From NCBI GenBank assembly GCA_903870275.1, contig CAIQCK010000002.1, positions 82,288 through 146,287 of the forward strand: a stretch of DNA of 64,000 bases, given 5' to 3'. Of this stretch, positions 18,643-27,431 are shown one piece after another; position 1 is the first letter of the stretch, and each line of letters opens with the position of its first letter. Position numbers and translations under genes: made by a program. Source of the stretch: an uncultured bacterium. Lineage in GTDB: Bacteria; Verrucomicrobiota; Verrucomicrobiia; CAIQCK01. Below the pieces are notes generated by a model, which saw nothing but the letters and a program-made list of their open reading frames with translations, was not told the DNA's origin and did no database searches.

Positions 18643-18792
18643 CACGGCAGAAGGTGGGGATTGGGGCGGAAACAGTCAAGCCGGGTCGAACGCGGCTGCC
18701 GGGATCGAAATTCATTGGCCGAAGGCCACTCACCCAACACTTGCGCCCGTCGAATCGGCTCGCTACACTTTGCGCAAGACACGAAGGATATT

Positions 18793-20730
18793 GTGGCAGA
18801 CCTGACAGGCCAGATTTTTGCCGGTTACGAGATCATTGGAATCCTTGGCAAAGGAGGCATGGGCATTGTTTATAAAGCCCGCCAGCCGATCCTTGACCGC
18901 ATCGTAGCCATCAAAGTCATGGCGGCGCATTTCAGCGGCGATGAAGAGTTCGTTGCCCGGTTCTTACGCGAAGCGGCCACGGCCGCCCGGCTCAACCACC
19001 GGAACATGGTGCAGATCTACACCGCGGGCGAGGAAAAGGGCGTTTACTACATCGTCATGGAGTTCGTGGACGGGATTTCGCTGCAAAAGCACATCGCCAA
19101 CCACGGCCGGATTGAGCCGCGCGAAGCCGTCTCCATTGCCATCAATGTCGCCCACGCCCTCCAACACGCGTGGAACGAGGCGCGGGTGGTCCATCGCGAT
19201 ATCAAACCCGCCAACATTTTCATTTCGAAATCGGGTGACATCAAAGTCGGTGACCTTGGTTTGGCCAAGAGCATGGGTGCCGAAGCCTTGGAACTGACGG
19301 ATCCCGGCACGGCGATAGGCTCGCCGCACTACATCAGCCCGGAACAAGCGCAATCGGCCAGGGAAGTGGATTTTCGAGCCGATATTTACAGTCTGGGCTG
19401 CACGCTCCATCATATGCTGACCGGCCAGAGGCCCTACGATGGGGAAACTTCGATGGCGGTCATCATCAAACATGTCAACGAACCGCCTCCGGAAATCCTG
19501 GGGACGCTGCCGGATTGCTCGGTGAGGCTCGCGATGCTGGCGGGCAAAATGCTGGCCAAAAACCGGAATGAACGACCGCAGAGTTACGAGGAACTCATCG
19601 CCGAATTGACGGCGGTGCGCAAGGAGCTGTCGGCATCCTCCTCCAAGGACGCCCTGTCAAAACCCAAGGCGCCGGCGGTGCGAAAGAAAATTTCGAAGGG
19701 AACGATCTGTGTGATCGCGGGCGCGCTGGCCCTTGTGCTGGTCGGCGGGTTCTTACAGCGCTCGTTTTTGAAATCCTGCCTGAACCGTGTATTTCCAAGG
19801 CCCGAACCACCTGACTCCATGGTTGTATCTACAGTCCCCGTCCCTACCGACGACGCCTTGAAACCTCTAGGCAGTGTTTACACCAATGCGGTTGGCGCGG
19901 AGATGGTGTATATCCCGCCCGGCGAGTTTTTGATGGGCAGCACGAAAGAGGAACAGGCGTGGGCGGTGGAAAACGGGGTAAAAGAGCAATATGTGAAGTG
20001 GGAAGGCGATTCTCCGCGAAAAGCAACGATCAAACGTGCCTTCTGGCTGGGCCGGACGGAAACGACGGTCGGCCAGTGGAAACAATTCATTGCGGACACC
20101 AAGCATGTCACGGACGCAGAGAAAAAGGGGCAGGCGGATTGGACGCCTCAGACAGGGGGCGGACCGGGAGGGCCAAAGAAAGGGGCCTGTTGGCGTGATC
20201 CGGGATTTGGGTTTGAGATACAGGATAATCATCCGGTGTGTTGCGTGAGCTGGAACGATGCGAAGGCGTTTTGTGAATGGCTGGACAAACGCGAACAGCA
20301 GGCGGGACATCTGCCGTCAGGTTACAAGATGCGGTTGCCGACAGATGCAGAGTGGGAATACGCCTGCCGGGCGGGACGACAGACGAGGTTTTGGTGGGGC
20401 GATTCGCATAAGGACGGCGTGGGACGATTGAACTGGGGAGGCAAACGCGACGGATTTGAATTCGTCGCGCCCGTGGACAGCTACGGCTTGCGGGGGCGAA
20501 ACCGATTTGGTCTGGCAGACATGTTGGGCAACGTGCAGGAATGGTGTTTGGATGTGTTCGATTCGTCGGGAGCGCATGAAGAGTTGAACACCAAGGGTTC
20601 CTCTGGATACGTGGTGAGAGGCGGGTCGTTTCACTACGGTCCCTCGTCGGTGCGATGTGCGCGCCGTGAGTCTTACTTCCCCGCAGACGCTTTTAGCCGC
20701 ATCGGATTCCGCGTGGCCTGCGGACCGTGA
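18793..20730 (+). CDS. membrane Ser/Thr protein kinase with C-terminal SUMF1-type domain
   Basis: A 645-residue Hanks-type kinase. The glycine loop GKGGMG (19-24), VAIK (Lys41), VVHRDIKPAN (Asp136), GDLG (Asp154) and SPE (182-184) are all intact, so it should be active. A juxtamembrane Lys/Ser-rich stretch leads to one membrane helix at about 303-325 (ICVIAGALALVLVGGFL). Residues 365-645 form an SUMF1-type domain (MVYIPPGEFLMGSTKEEQAW, WLGRTETTVGQWKQFI, MRLPTDAEWEYACRAG, FGLADMLGNVQEWCLD) presumably outside the membrane. The true FGE cysteine pair is missing. The frame is open to 18397, but that would overlap the divergent Mut7-C gene. GTG 18793, preceded by AAGGA and directly before the kinase fold, is preferred. 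Confidence 0.88.
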   Translation: MADLTGQIFAGYEIIGILGKGGMGIVYKARQPILDRIVAIKVMAAHFSGDEEFVARFLREAATAARLNHRNMVQIYTAGEEKGVYYIVMEFVDGISLQKHIANHGRIEPREAVSIAINVAHALQHAWNEARVVHRDIKPANIFISKSGDIKVGDLGLAKSMGAEALELTDPGTAIGSPHYISPEQAQSAREVDFRADIYSLGCTLHHMLTGQRPYDGETSMAVIIKHVNEPPPEILGTLPDCSVRLAMLAGKMLAKNRNERPQSYEELIAELTAVRKELSASSSKDALSKPKAPAVRKKISKGTICVIAGALALVLVGGFLQRSFLKSCLNRVFPRPEPPDSMVVSTVPVPTDDALKPLGSVYTNAVGAEMVYIPPGEFLMGSTKEEQAWAVENGVKEQYVKWEGDSPRKATIKRAFWLGRTETTVGQWKQFIADTKHVTDAEKKGQADWTPQTGGGPGGPKKGACWRDPGFGFEIQDNHPVCCVSWNDAKAFCEWLDKREQQAGHLPSGYKMRLPTDAEWEYACRAGRQTRFWWGDSHKDGVGRLNWGGKRDGFEFVAPVDSYGLRGRNRFGLADMLGNVQEWCLDVFDSSGAHEELNTKGSSGYVVRGGSFHYGPSSVRCARRESYFPADAFSRIGFRVACGP

Positions 20731-20790
20731 CGGACGGCGACGATTCCCCGTTTCCTGGCCAACGGCGACACCCCGCCCGCTGCATGCTTT

Positions 20791-22656
20791 CTATTTTCCG
20801 ACCAGCCGCAGCACGCCCGTTGTCATCACCGGCAGGTAGGTGATGATGAGCACGCACGCAAACATGATGAACATGCCGGGCAGCGCGTTGCGGTAAATCT
20901 GCGGCAACGGCCGGTTGAAACGATACGACGCCAGCAGCAGGTTCAAGCCCACCGGCGGTGCCAGGAATCCAAACTCCATGTTCGCCAGAAAGATGATCCC
21001 CAGATGCACCGGGTCCACGCCGAACGCCGCGCCCATCGGTGTGATCAGCGGCACCACCACCACGATCGCCGGGAAGATGTCCATCAGCCCGCCGACGAAG
21101 ATGAGCATGATGTTCAAGCCGAGCAGGAACAGGAACTGCGACTCGACGTGACTGCGGACCCACACCGCCATTTGCTTCGGCACCTCCGCGTCCACCAGAT
21201 AGCTCGTCAACCCCAGCGCCACACAGAGGATGATCATCACCCCGCCCAGCAGAGTTGCGCACTCCGTCATCGTTCGCGGCAGGTCGCGGCCGATCTTCAG
21301 GTCGCGGTGGATGACGCACTCGATGAAGAACGCGTAGAGCACCGTCAGCGCCGCGGACTCCACCAGCGTCGCGAAACCGCCGAAGATGAACACCATCACC
21401 ACCACCGGCAGCGCCACCTCCCACTTCGCTGCCCGCAATGCCGTCCACGCCTCGGTCCATGTGAACCGCGAGCGCGGGATTTTGCTCTTGAGGCCCTGGC
21501 GCACCGACCACGCCACGCACGCGCCAACCATCAGGCAGCCCGGCACGAAGCCGGCGATGAACAAATCCTGGATGTTCACGTTCACGTGCTGTTGCTGCGC
21601 AACAATGCCGTAGAGGATGACTGGCAGGCTCGGCGGAAAAAGCAGCCCCAGCGACCCGGCGGTGGTCAGCAAGCCGACGGAAAACCGGTCCGAATACTTC
21701 GCCTGCAACATCATCGGCAGCAGCAACCCGCCGACGGCGAGGATGGTCACGCCGCTGCCGCCGGTGAACGTCGTGAAGAACGCGCACACCAACGACGCCA
21801 CCACCGCCGTGCCGCCGGGAAACCAGCCGAACCACGCGTTGAAGAGGCGCACCAGTCGCTTGCTCGTGCCGCCCTCGGCGAGGATGTAGCCCGCCAGCGT
21901 GAACAGTGGAATCGTCGGCAGCATCGGCGACACGGTCAACCGGTAGCACTCCACCGCCACGGCCGACACCGGCGTCGCCTCGCTCCAGAACAGCAGCAGC
22001 GCCGCGCCGCCGATCATCGCGAAAATCGGCGCGCCCACCGCCGTGCCGGCGATGAGCAGAGTCATTAATGGCCAGAACAGCAGACTGCCCGCGCTGTCCG
22101 GCAAAAACCCGAACGCCACTGCCGCGACGACGCCGAGCGCAGCGATGACGCGGCCCGGCCAGCGGTCCGACGCGCGCCAGACTTGTCGCAGCGTGACCAG
22201 CGCCAGGGCCGCCGGCATCACCGCTTCCACCGCCCAGCGTTTCACGCCGGGAACGATGACCAATCCCGCGCCGCGCTCGGTAAGCACGAGTTGCAGACTC
22301 GCGTAGCAGAGCGCCGCCGTGACACACGCGCCCACGGCCGCGCCAAAGGCGCCGACCACGTGCCCGAACCGGCCGTGCGCCAGCGCCTCGCCGGTGGCCA
22401 GCTTCAGCAGCCGCCCTTCGCGCGCCGCCAGTGCCGCGCCGAGAAACGCAATGACCAGTGTCAGGTGCTGGACGATGATGGACGAGCCGGGCACGCCCCA
22501 CTGGAAGAACTTCCGCGTGACGATTTCGATGAGCGGCAGCAACGACATCGCCGCGAGCGCGAGGATGGCCAGCGAGTTCTCAAAACTGCGCAACGGCCCT
22601 TGCCGCGCTGGCGCGGCTGGACCGTGAGAGATGACGATGGGCGGCTCAATTTGCAC
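20791..22656 (-). CDS. fused TRAP transporter permease (DctQ-DctM)
   Basis: An approximately 621-residue polytopic membrane protein. The N-terminal part (about residues 20-170) has four hydrophobic segments typical of the small DctQ subunit (SLAILALAAMSLLPLIEIVT, a Trp/Gly-containing second segment). The remainder is a large DctM subunit with motifs such as MIGGAALLLFWSEATPVSAV, PLFTLAGYILAEGG and GGSGVTILAVGGLLLPMMLQ. It imports organic acids or similar solutes using an ion gradient together with DctP. The open frame reaches 22785, but GTG 22656 is preferred because an AGGGG lies 8 nt upstream. That start overlaps the end of dctP by 11 nt, which implies translational coupling. The N-terminal boundary remains uncertain. 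Confidence 0.85.
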   Translation of the reverse strand: MQIEPPIVISHGPAAPARQGPLRSFENSLAILALAAMSLLPLIEIVTRKFFQWGVPGSSIIVQHLTLVIAFLGAALAAREGRLLKLATGEALAHGRFGHVVGAFGAAVGACVTAALCYASLQLVLTERGAGLVIVPGVKRWAVEAVMPAALALVTLRQVWRASDRWPGRVIAALGVVAAVAFGFLPDSAGSLLFWPLMTLLIAGTAVGAPIFAMIGGAALLLFWSEATPVSAVAVECYRLTVSPMLPTIPLFTLAGYILAEGGTSKRLVRLFNAWFGWFPGGTAVVASLVCAFFTTFTGGSGVTILAVGGLLLPMMLQAKYSDRFSVGLLTTAGSLGLLFPPSLPVILYGIVAQQQHVNVNIQDLFIAGFVPGCLMVGACVAWSVRQGLKSKIPRSRFTWTEAWTALRAAKWEVALPVVVMVFIFGGFATLVESAALTVLYAFFIECVIHRDLKIGRDLPRTMTECATLLGGVMIILCVALGLTSYLVDAEVPKQMAVWVRSHVESQFLFLLGLNIMLIFVGGLMDIFPAIVVVVPLITPMGAAFGVDPVHLGIIFLANMEFGFLAPPVGLNLLLASYRFNRPLPQIYRNALPGMFIMFACVLIITYLPVMTTGVLRLVGK

Positions 22657-23683
22657 CGGCACCGCCCCTGGCTCGGAACTCCTCGACCAGCTTTTTCGCC
22701 TCGTCGAACATGTCCGCCGGCACGAACGGGCCGACGAGTTTCGGATAGACGCTCTCGGCCGTGGAACGCCATTCGGCCTCCACATTGGCCGGCACGGACA
22801 CGACGTTGAGCTTGTGCTCCTTCATCGCCTTCACGGCCTCACCCTCGCCCTTGCGAACATCGGCCTGGATTTTCTCGCCGGCCTTGCGCGCAGCCGCCTT
22901 GATGGCGCCCTGCATGTTGGCGGGAATACGATCCCATGCGCGCTTGTCGAGGACCGTCGCGCCAACCAGCGGCGCCCAGCGCATATCGGTCATGTTGGGC
23001 GCGAGCGAATACCACTGGAACGAAAGCGCCGCCACCGGCGTCGTGGCGAAAGCGTTGATCATACCGGTCTGCAATCCCGGCATGATGTCGGTGCTGGCCA
23101 GTTGCACAACGGTAAAACCGGCGTTCTTCCAGAGATCGAGCGTCGTGTCGTCGCCGGCCCACGAGAACATCTTGAGCTTTTTCAGGTCGTCGGGCCGCAC
23201 CACGGGTGTCTTGGTGAAAAAATGGACCCAGCCAGCCTCACCCCAATTCAGCACGATGAAACCTTTTTCGGCCATCCGCGCTTCGAGCTTTGGCACCAGC
23301 TTCGAGCGGACGTAGTCCAGCTCCGCGTCCGACCGGTAAAGCATGGGGATGCACAATGCCTGCGCACCACGGTCAACCTCACTCAAGCCCATCGTGGTCA
23401 CCGCCGCCGCGTGGATCGTACCGAGGCGGATTTTGCTGATCATCCCCGTCTCGTCGCCCACGACACCGCCGGGATAGATCTTCAACGTCACGGTGCCATT
23501 GGAAACCTTCTTCCACTCCTCGCCCATTTCCTTGAGGATGAGGTGCCACGACGACCCTTCGGGCGCGAGCGTGGCCAGCTTGATCGTGACATGCTGGGCG
23601 CGCGCGGCGGGCAGCGCCGCCAGCAACACGACAACCGCCATCCACCGCCGTAAGGCGGGTAATTCAATGATATTAAAGCTCAT
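22646..23683 (-). CDS. dctP: TRAP transporter solute-binding protein
   Basis: A 345-residue periplasmic protein with a signal peptide (about 1-29, LLAALPAARAQ). It shows the DctP family pattern: IKLATLAPEGSSWHLILKEM, GTVTLKIYPGGVVGDETGMI, LGTIHAAAVTT, and the substrate-binding segment GLQTGMINAFATTPVAAL. The ligand (organic acid, sugar acid, lactate-type) cannot be read. It sits between a TatT-like lipoprotein gene upstream and the fused DctQM permease gene downstream on the same strand. ATG 23683 is preceded by a GGAAAGAAA purine tract. Confidence 0.9.
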   Translation of the reverse strand: MSFNIIELPALRRWMAVVVLLAALPAARAQHVTIKLATLAPEGSSWHLILKEMGEEWKKVSNGTVTLKIYPGGVVGDETGMISKIRLGTIHAAAVTTMGLSEVDRGAQALCIPMLYRSDAELDYVRSKLVPKLEARMAEKGFIVLNWGEAGWVHFFTKTPVVRPDDLKKLKMFSWAGDDTTLDLWKNAGFTVVQLASTDIMPGLQTGMINAFATTPVAALSFQWYSLAPNMTDMRWAPLVGATVLDKRAWDRIPANMQGAIKAAARKAGEKIQADVRKGEGEAVKAMKEHKLNVVSVPANVEAEWRSTAESVYPKLVGPFVPADMFDEAKKLVEEFRARGGAGAN

Positions 23684-23792
23684 GAGTTTCTTTCCAAAAC
23701 AATCGCAACCAGTATCAGGCGCGGCCAGCAGTCGAATATAACGCGCCTTCTAAGAAAAATCAGACCGCGGCGTTCAGGCTTCGACGGCAGGT

Positions 23793-24713
23793 TTACGGGA
23801 ACAAATCGTCCAGATGTGCCTTCAGCCAGCGCGCCCGGCGCTGCTCCACCAAGTTCAGCAGCCGCCACTCCGGTTTCTTGTCCGGATCAACCGCCAGCGC
23901 CTTGTCGAGCATCTGGTTGAATTCCGCCTTCTTCTGCTCGCCGACGCAAACCGTCTCGGCCAGGCCTACATAGGGCGAAGCCCGCAATCCGCCGCTCAAC
24001 TCCACCGCGCGCGCAAAATGCTTGCGCGCCCGTTCCATCGAGCCGCCCATGGCCGCCGACCGGCCGCCGTCGTAGGCGATGAAAAAATCGTGCAGCGAGC
24101 CGCTGTCCCATGCTTCGTTCAGATCCAGCGCGCGTTGCACCATCGCCGCCGCGGCGGGCAACTCCGCCATCAGCTTGGAATCGTTCTTTGCCGAGGAGAT
24201 CGCCGCCGCCCAAGCCGCGCCAGTCCAGTAAAGCAGGGGCACGTCCTCGAGTGTGGCGGCTTTCACCGCGGCCGAAGGATTGTCGCGTAGTTGCTTGCCG
24301 AAGTCGCGATGCGTCACTTCCAGCCCGCGCAAACCATAGTCGCGCGCGCGCAGGAAAAGCTTGCGGGCGCGGGTCCGCATCGCGGTGGCTTTCGCCAGAT
24401 CCTGCGCCTCCACCTCATCCGCCTCCGCCTGCACAAAGGCGTAACTGTATTCGGTGAATCCAGAGGCGAGCGCCAGCAGCAGGCCGCGATGGTCCGGCAG
24501 GTCCGCCAGCAGGCTTTCCATCGTTTTCAGGCCGAACGGAATCGCGTCGCGCACCAGTTCCGGATCGTCGTCCGAGGCAAAGGCGCCGCCCGACGAGGCG
24601 AGGGCATTGGCGACCTGAGTCTCCGTCATCCGGCGCAACGAACAGCCGCACACCAGCATCGCCATCAGGCCGAGGCACGTCCACAGTTCCAAGCACTTCC
24701 TTGCGGTTTTCAT
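23793..24713 (-). CDS. TatT-like TRAP-associated TPR lipoprotein
   Basis: A 306-residue lipoprotein with a lipobox (MLVCGCSL, lipidated Cys about residue 24). It is followed by TPR-like helices resembling the TatT family described with TRAP transporters in Treponema: SLLADLPDHRGLLLALASGF, ARDYGLRGLEVTHRDFG, VPLLYWTGAAWAAAISSAKN and MLDKALAVDPDKKPEWRLLN. TatT forms a trimeric partner of the DctP-type binding protein at the membrane. The gene order TatT-DctP-DctQM supports that role. The frame is open to 24785, but ATG 24713 starts a proper lipoprotein signal and has GGAG upstream. Confidence 0.85.
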   Translation of the reverse strand: MKTARKCLELWTCLGLMAMLVCGCSLRRMTETQVANALASSGGAFASDDDPELVRDAIPFGLKTMESLLADLPDHRGLLLALASGFTEYSYAFVQAEADEVEAQDLAKATAMRTRARKLFLRARDYGLRGLEVTHRDFGKQLRDNPSAAVKAATLEDVPLLYWTGAAWAAAISSAKNDSKLMAELPAAAAMVQRALDLNEAWDSGSLHDFFIAYDGGRSAAMGGSMERARKHFARAVELSGGLRASPYVGLAETVCVGEQKKAEFNQMLDKALAVDPDKKPEWRLLNLVEQRRARWLKAHLDDLFP

Positions 24714-24809
24714 TCCTTGCTCCACAGGCCGCAAAGATACCGGAGGCGCGGGAAAAAGACAAACGCTCGGTGAGCAGTAACGCAAATGTTACGCAAGCCG
24801 CCGCGCCGC

Positions 24810-25880
24810 TCACCGCATCGGAGAAAACCGCGGCATCGGGTGAACTTGCGGCGCTTCGCCCGCCGGGGTTTCCGGGAAGAAGCTCGTGTGGACGACGCCG
24901 TGCGCGCCCTGTTGTTCGTGCCAGAGCAGCACCGAGCCGTAAAGACCGCCGCCTTCGATGCCGAAAAATCGGCCGATGCCGACCGATTGCTTCGACGCGA
25001 GCCGCGCGCGCTCGACGCGGCGGAGAAACTCCTCGACCCTCTCGCGGCCCGCGGCCTGCGTCTCGCCTGCCGCGTTTTCCATCGCGTCCATGGCATAGGA
25101 ACGCAGCAGTTTCTCACGCAGTTTGCCGAATGTCTCGCTGTCGCCAAAAATTTCCACGCCCACCACCTGCCCGCCAATGACGACGGCCATGCCGTTGGCG
25201 TCGGACGGCAGCGCAATGGGTTTGGCGTAGGCCTCGACGCTGCTCTGCACCTTGCTGTCCGTTAACGCCGCGCCGAGATATCCGGTCGGCGCAGCCATTG
25301 CCGCCGCCGGCGCGACGGCCTTGGATTTGCGCGCCACTTCGCTCCAAACGGCGCTTTGCGTATTGGAGGGCGCGCTCAGTTGCTGGCGCAACGTGTTGTG
25401 GGCCAGTTCCTTCTCCGCGCCGAAATACTTCGTCTGCGCCGTCCACCGGCCGTGTTCGACGCAAAACACGCCGAGACTGATCGGCCCGCTGCGCGGCGCG
25501 AGCAGGATGTCCTGCGCGATGACGCGGTTTTGTCTGCCGCCCGTGACGATTTCGCCGGCAAGCAGGAAAACCGGGTCATCGGAGAGGTTCTCGACGAGCA
25601 ACTCCGGCACGTTGCCCTCGCCCTTCTCGCTGATGCGAATCAGCCGGCTGGCGAGCGACTCGTCCAACGTGCGGTAGGCGTTCGCCGCGCGCCCCGCCGT
25701 GAATAGCGGATAGACGGTCATGTTTTTGGCGTGATACGGCTCGCCGACGCGTGTGTCGTGGCTCAGGCGGACCAGTTCGTTGGCCGAGCCGGTCTTTTTC
25801 GGCGGACGGGGTGTGATGTCTCCCTGGCCGAAGCCGTTGGCGGCGAGGAGCAGTGCGATCAGAAGCATTGTCTTTTTCAT
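24810..25880 (-). CDS. exported ARPP-1-like (DUF6569) protein
   Basis: A 356-residue protein with a signal peptide (MKKTMLLIALLLAANGFGQG). The body resembles the ARPP-1 domain (ADP-ribosyl-glycohydrolase/rhodanese-phosphatase-associated), from the patterns YHAKNMTVYPLFT, LLVENLSDDPVFLLAGEIVTGGRQNRV, LLAPRSGPISLGVFCVEHGRW and GGQVVGVEIFGDSETF. The family's biochemical role is not established to my knowledge. Start ATG 25880 is supported by AAGGA at 9 nt. It lies 96 nt upstream of the TatT-like gene on the same strand, so it may be linked to the TRAP operon or simply adjacent. Confidence 0.75.
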   Translation of the reverse strand: MKKTMLLIALLLAANGFGQGDITPRPPKKTGSANELVRLSHDTRVGEPYHAKNMTVYPLFTAGRAANAYRTLDESLASRLIRISEKGEGNVPELLVENLSDDPVFLLAGEIVTGGRQNRVIAQDILLAPRSGPISLGVFCVEHGRWTAQTKYFGAEKELAHNTLRQQLSAPSNTQSAVWSEVARKSKAVAPAAAMAAPTGYLGAALTDSKVQSSVEAYAKPIALPSDANGMAVVIGGQVVGVEIFGDSETFGKLREKLLRSYAMDAMENAAGETQAAGRERVEEFLRRVERARLASKQSVGIGRFFGIEGGGLYGSVLLWHEQQGAHGVVHTSFFPETPAGEAPQVHPMPRFSPMR

Positions 25881-26040
25881 GGCGGCGTTCCTTTCTGCCA
25901 ACGTTAGACGGCGGCGACGTGGAAATGCTCCCGCCCCGGGACAACACAGGGGCGGCATCGGGGATTGACTTGCCACGGGGCCTTTGCAACCATGTCGCGC
26001 TTTAGACCGAACGTCGTCGTTTTAGCAGAGGAAAAACCTT

Positions 26041-27336
26041 ATGGCAGACTTAGTTGGAAATTGCATTATGGCCCAATCGGGCGGGCCAACCGCGGTAATC
26101 AACGCCAGCATTGCCGGCGTCATCGAGGAAGCTTACAAGCACGAACAGATCGAGGAAGTTTACGGCGCCCAGAACGGCATCCTCGGTGTTCTCAACGAAC
26201 AGATCATTGATCTGAGCGAGGAAAAGAACAGCACCATCAAGGGCCTGCTCTACACGCCCGCCGCCGCGCTCGGCTCGTGCCGACACAAGCTCTCCTTCGG
26301 CAGCAAGGACCCCGCAAAGGTCGCCGAGGCCCAGCGCGACTGTGAGCGCATCCTCGAGGTCTTCAAGGCGCACAACATCCGCTATTTCTTCTACGCGGGC
26401 GGCAACGACTCGATGGACACCGCCGACAAGGTGAGCAAGCTCGCGCAGCAACAGGGCTACGATCTGCGCGTCGTCGGCGTGCCGAAGACGGTGGACAACG
26501 ACCTGCCGTTCACCGATCACTGCCCCGGCTACGGCAGCGTCATCAAATATCTCTCCACCGCCGTCATGGAAGCCTCGCGCGACACTGAGGCGATGTGCAG
26601 CCAGCCCACCTGCAGCCTGATTGAGGTCATGGGCCGCCACGCCGGCTGGATCGCCGCCGGGACCGTGCTGGCCAAGCGCACCGACGAGGATGGCCCGCAT
26701 ATCATCCTGCTGCCGGAAGTGCCTTTCACGCAGGAAACGTTCATCGCCGAAGTCAAGGAAACCATCGCCAAGTACGGCCGCTGCGTCATCGTCGTCGGCG
26801 AGGGATTGTGCGGACCAGACGGCAAACTCATCAGTTTCATGGCCGGCAAGTTCTCCAAGGACGCGTTCGGCCACACCCAGCTCGGCGGCGCGGCGGAAAG
26901 CATCCGCGGTATCGTCGAGGAGGAAGTCCACGTCAAGTGCCGCACCGCCAAGCTCGGCGTCATCCAACGCGCAGCGGCCCATTGCACCAGCAAGACCGAC
27001 CGTGACAACGCCTACATGTCCGGCGCGCGGGCCGTCCAACTCGCCGTCGAGGGAAAGACCGACGTGATGGTCATCCTCACCCGCGAAGGCTCGGGTGAGA
27101 ACATCAAGTATGGTACCGGTACCGCCGGGCTGTCCGACGTCGCCAACAATGAGAAAATGCTGCCTCGCGATTGGATCAACGAAGCCGGCACGCTCCCGAA
27201 CGAGAAGTTCATCGAATACGCCCAACCGCTGATCCTCGGCGAGATTAGCATCCCGCACGAGGGCGGCCTGCCCAAATATGCGCGGCTGGAAAAGCACCTC
27301 ATCGAGAAGAAGTGCCCCGAATACGGCGCGAAGTGA
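26041..27336 (+). CDS. pfp: 6-phosphofructokinase, probably pyrophosphate-dependent
   Basis: A 431-residue glycolytic enzyme that phosphorylates fructose 6-phosphate. It shows IMAQSGGPTAVINASIAGV, YAGGNDSMDTADKV, the catalytic PKTVDNDLPFTDH, and MGRHAGWIAAGTVLAK. In ATP-dependent enzymes the loop reads GGDG. Here the second position is Asp (GGND), which blocks the ATP alpha-phosphate site and suggests PPi as donor, although the first Asp is changed to Asn. GAGGAAAA precedes ATG 26041. A strong bidirectional terminator lies 30 nt after the stop. PPi-type PFK is common in Verrucomicrobiota, and the donor assignment is an inference. Confidence 0.85.
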   Translation: MADLVGNCIMAQSGGPTAVINASIAGVIEEAYKHEQIEEVYGAQNGILGVLNEQIIDLSEEKNSTIKGLLYTPAAALGSCRHKLSFGSKDPAKVAEAQRDCERILEVFKAHNIRYFFYAGGNDSMDTADKVSKLAQQQGYDLRVVGVPKTVDNDLPFTDHCPGYGSVIKYLSTAVMEASRDTEAMCSQPTCSLIEVMGRHAGWIAAGTVLAKRTDEDGPHIILLPEVPFTQETFIAEVKETIAKYGRCVIVVGEGLCGPDGKLISFMAGKFSKDAFGHTQLGGAAESIRGIVEEEVHVKCRTAKLGVIQRAAAHCTSKTDRDNAYMSGARAVQLAVEGKTDVMVILTREGSGENIKYGTGTAGLSDVANNEKMLPRDWINEAGTLPNEKFIEYAQPLILGEISIPHEGGLPKYARLEKHLIEKKCPEYGAK

Positions 27337-27365
27337 GCGCGCGTGTTTAACGCAAGACTGTAAAA

Positions 27366-27407
27366 AGTTCGGGCGGGTTTGGTAACAAACCCGCCCGAAC
27401 TGTTTTT
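27366..27407. terminator. bidirectional rho-independent terminator
   Basis: A perfect stem of about 15-16 bp (arms 27366-27380 and 27387-27401, core TTCGGGCGGGTTT) closes a short loop. It is flanked by A-rich sequence on the left and GTTTTT on the right. It lies between the convergent pfp and Gfo/Idh/MocA genes and can end both transcripts. Confidence 0.93.
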
Positions 27408-27431
27408 GGGATTGGATGCGCTGTTCGCGGC

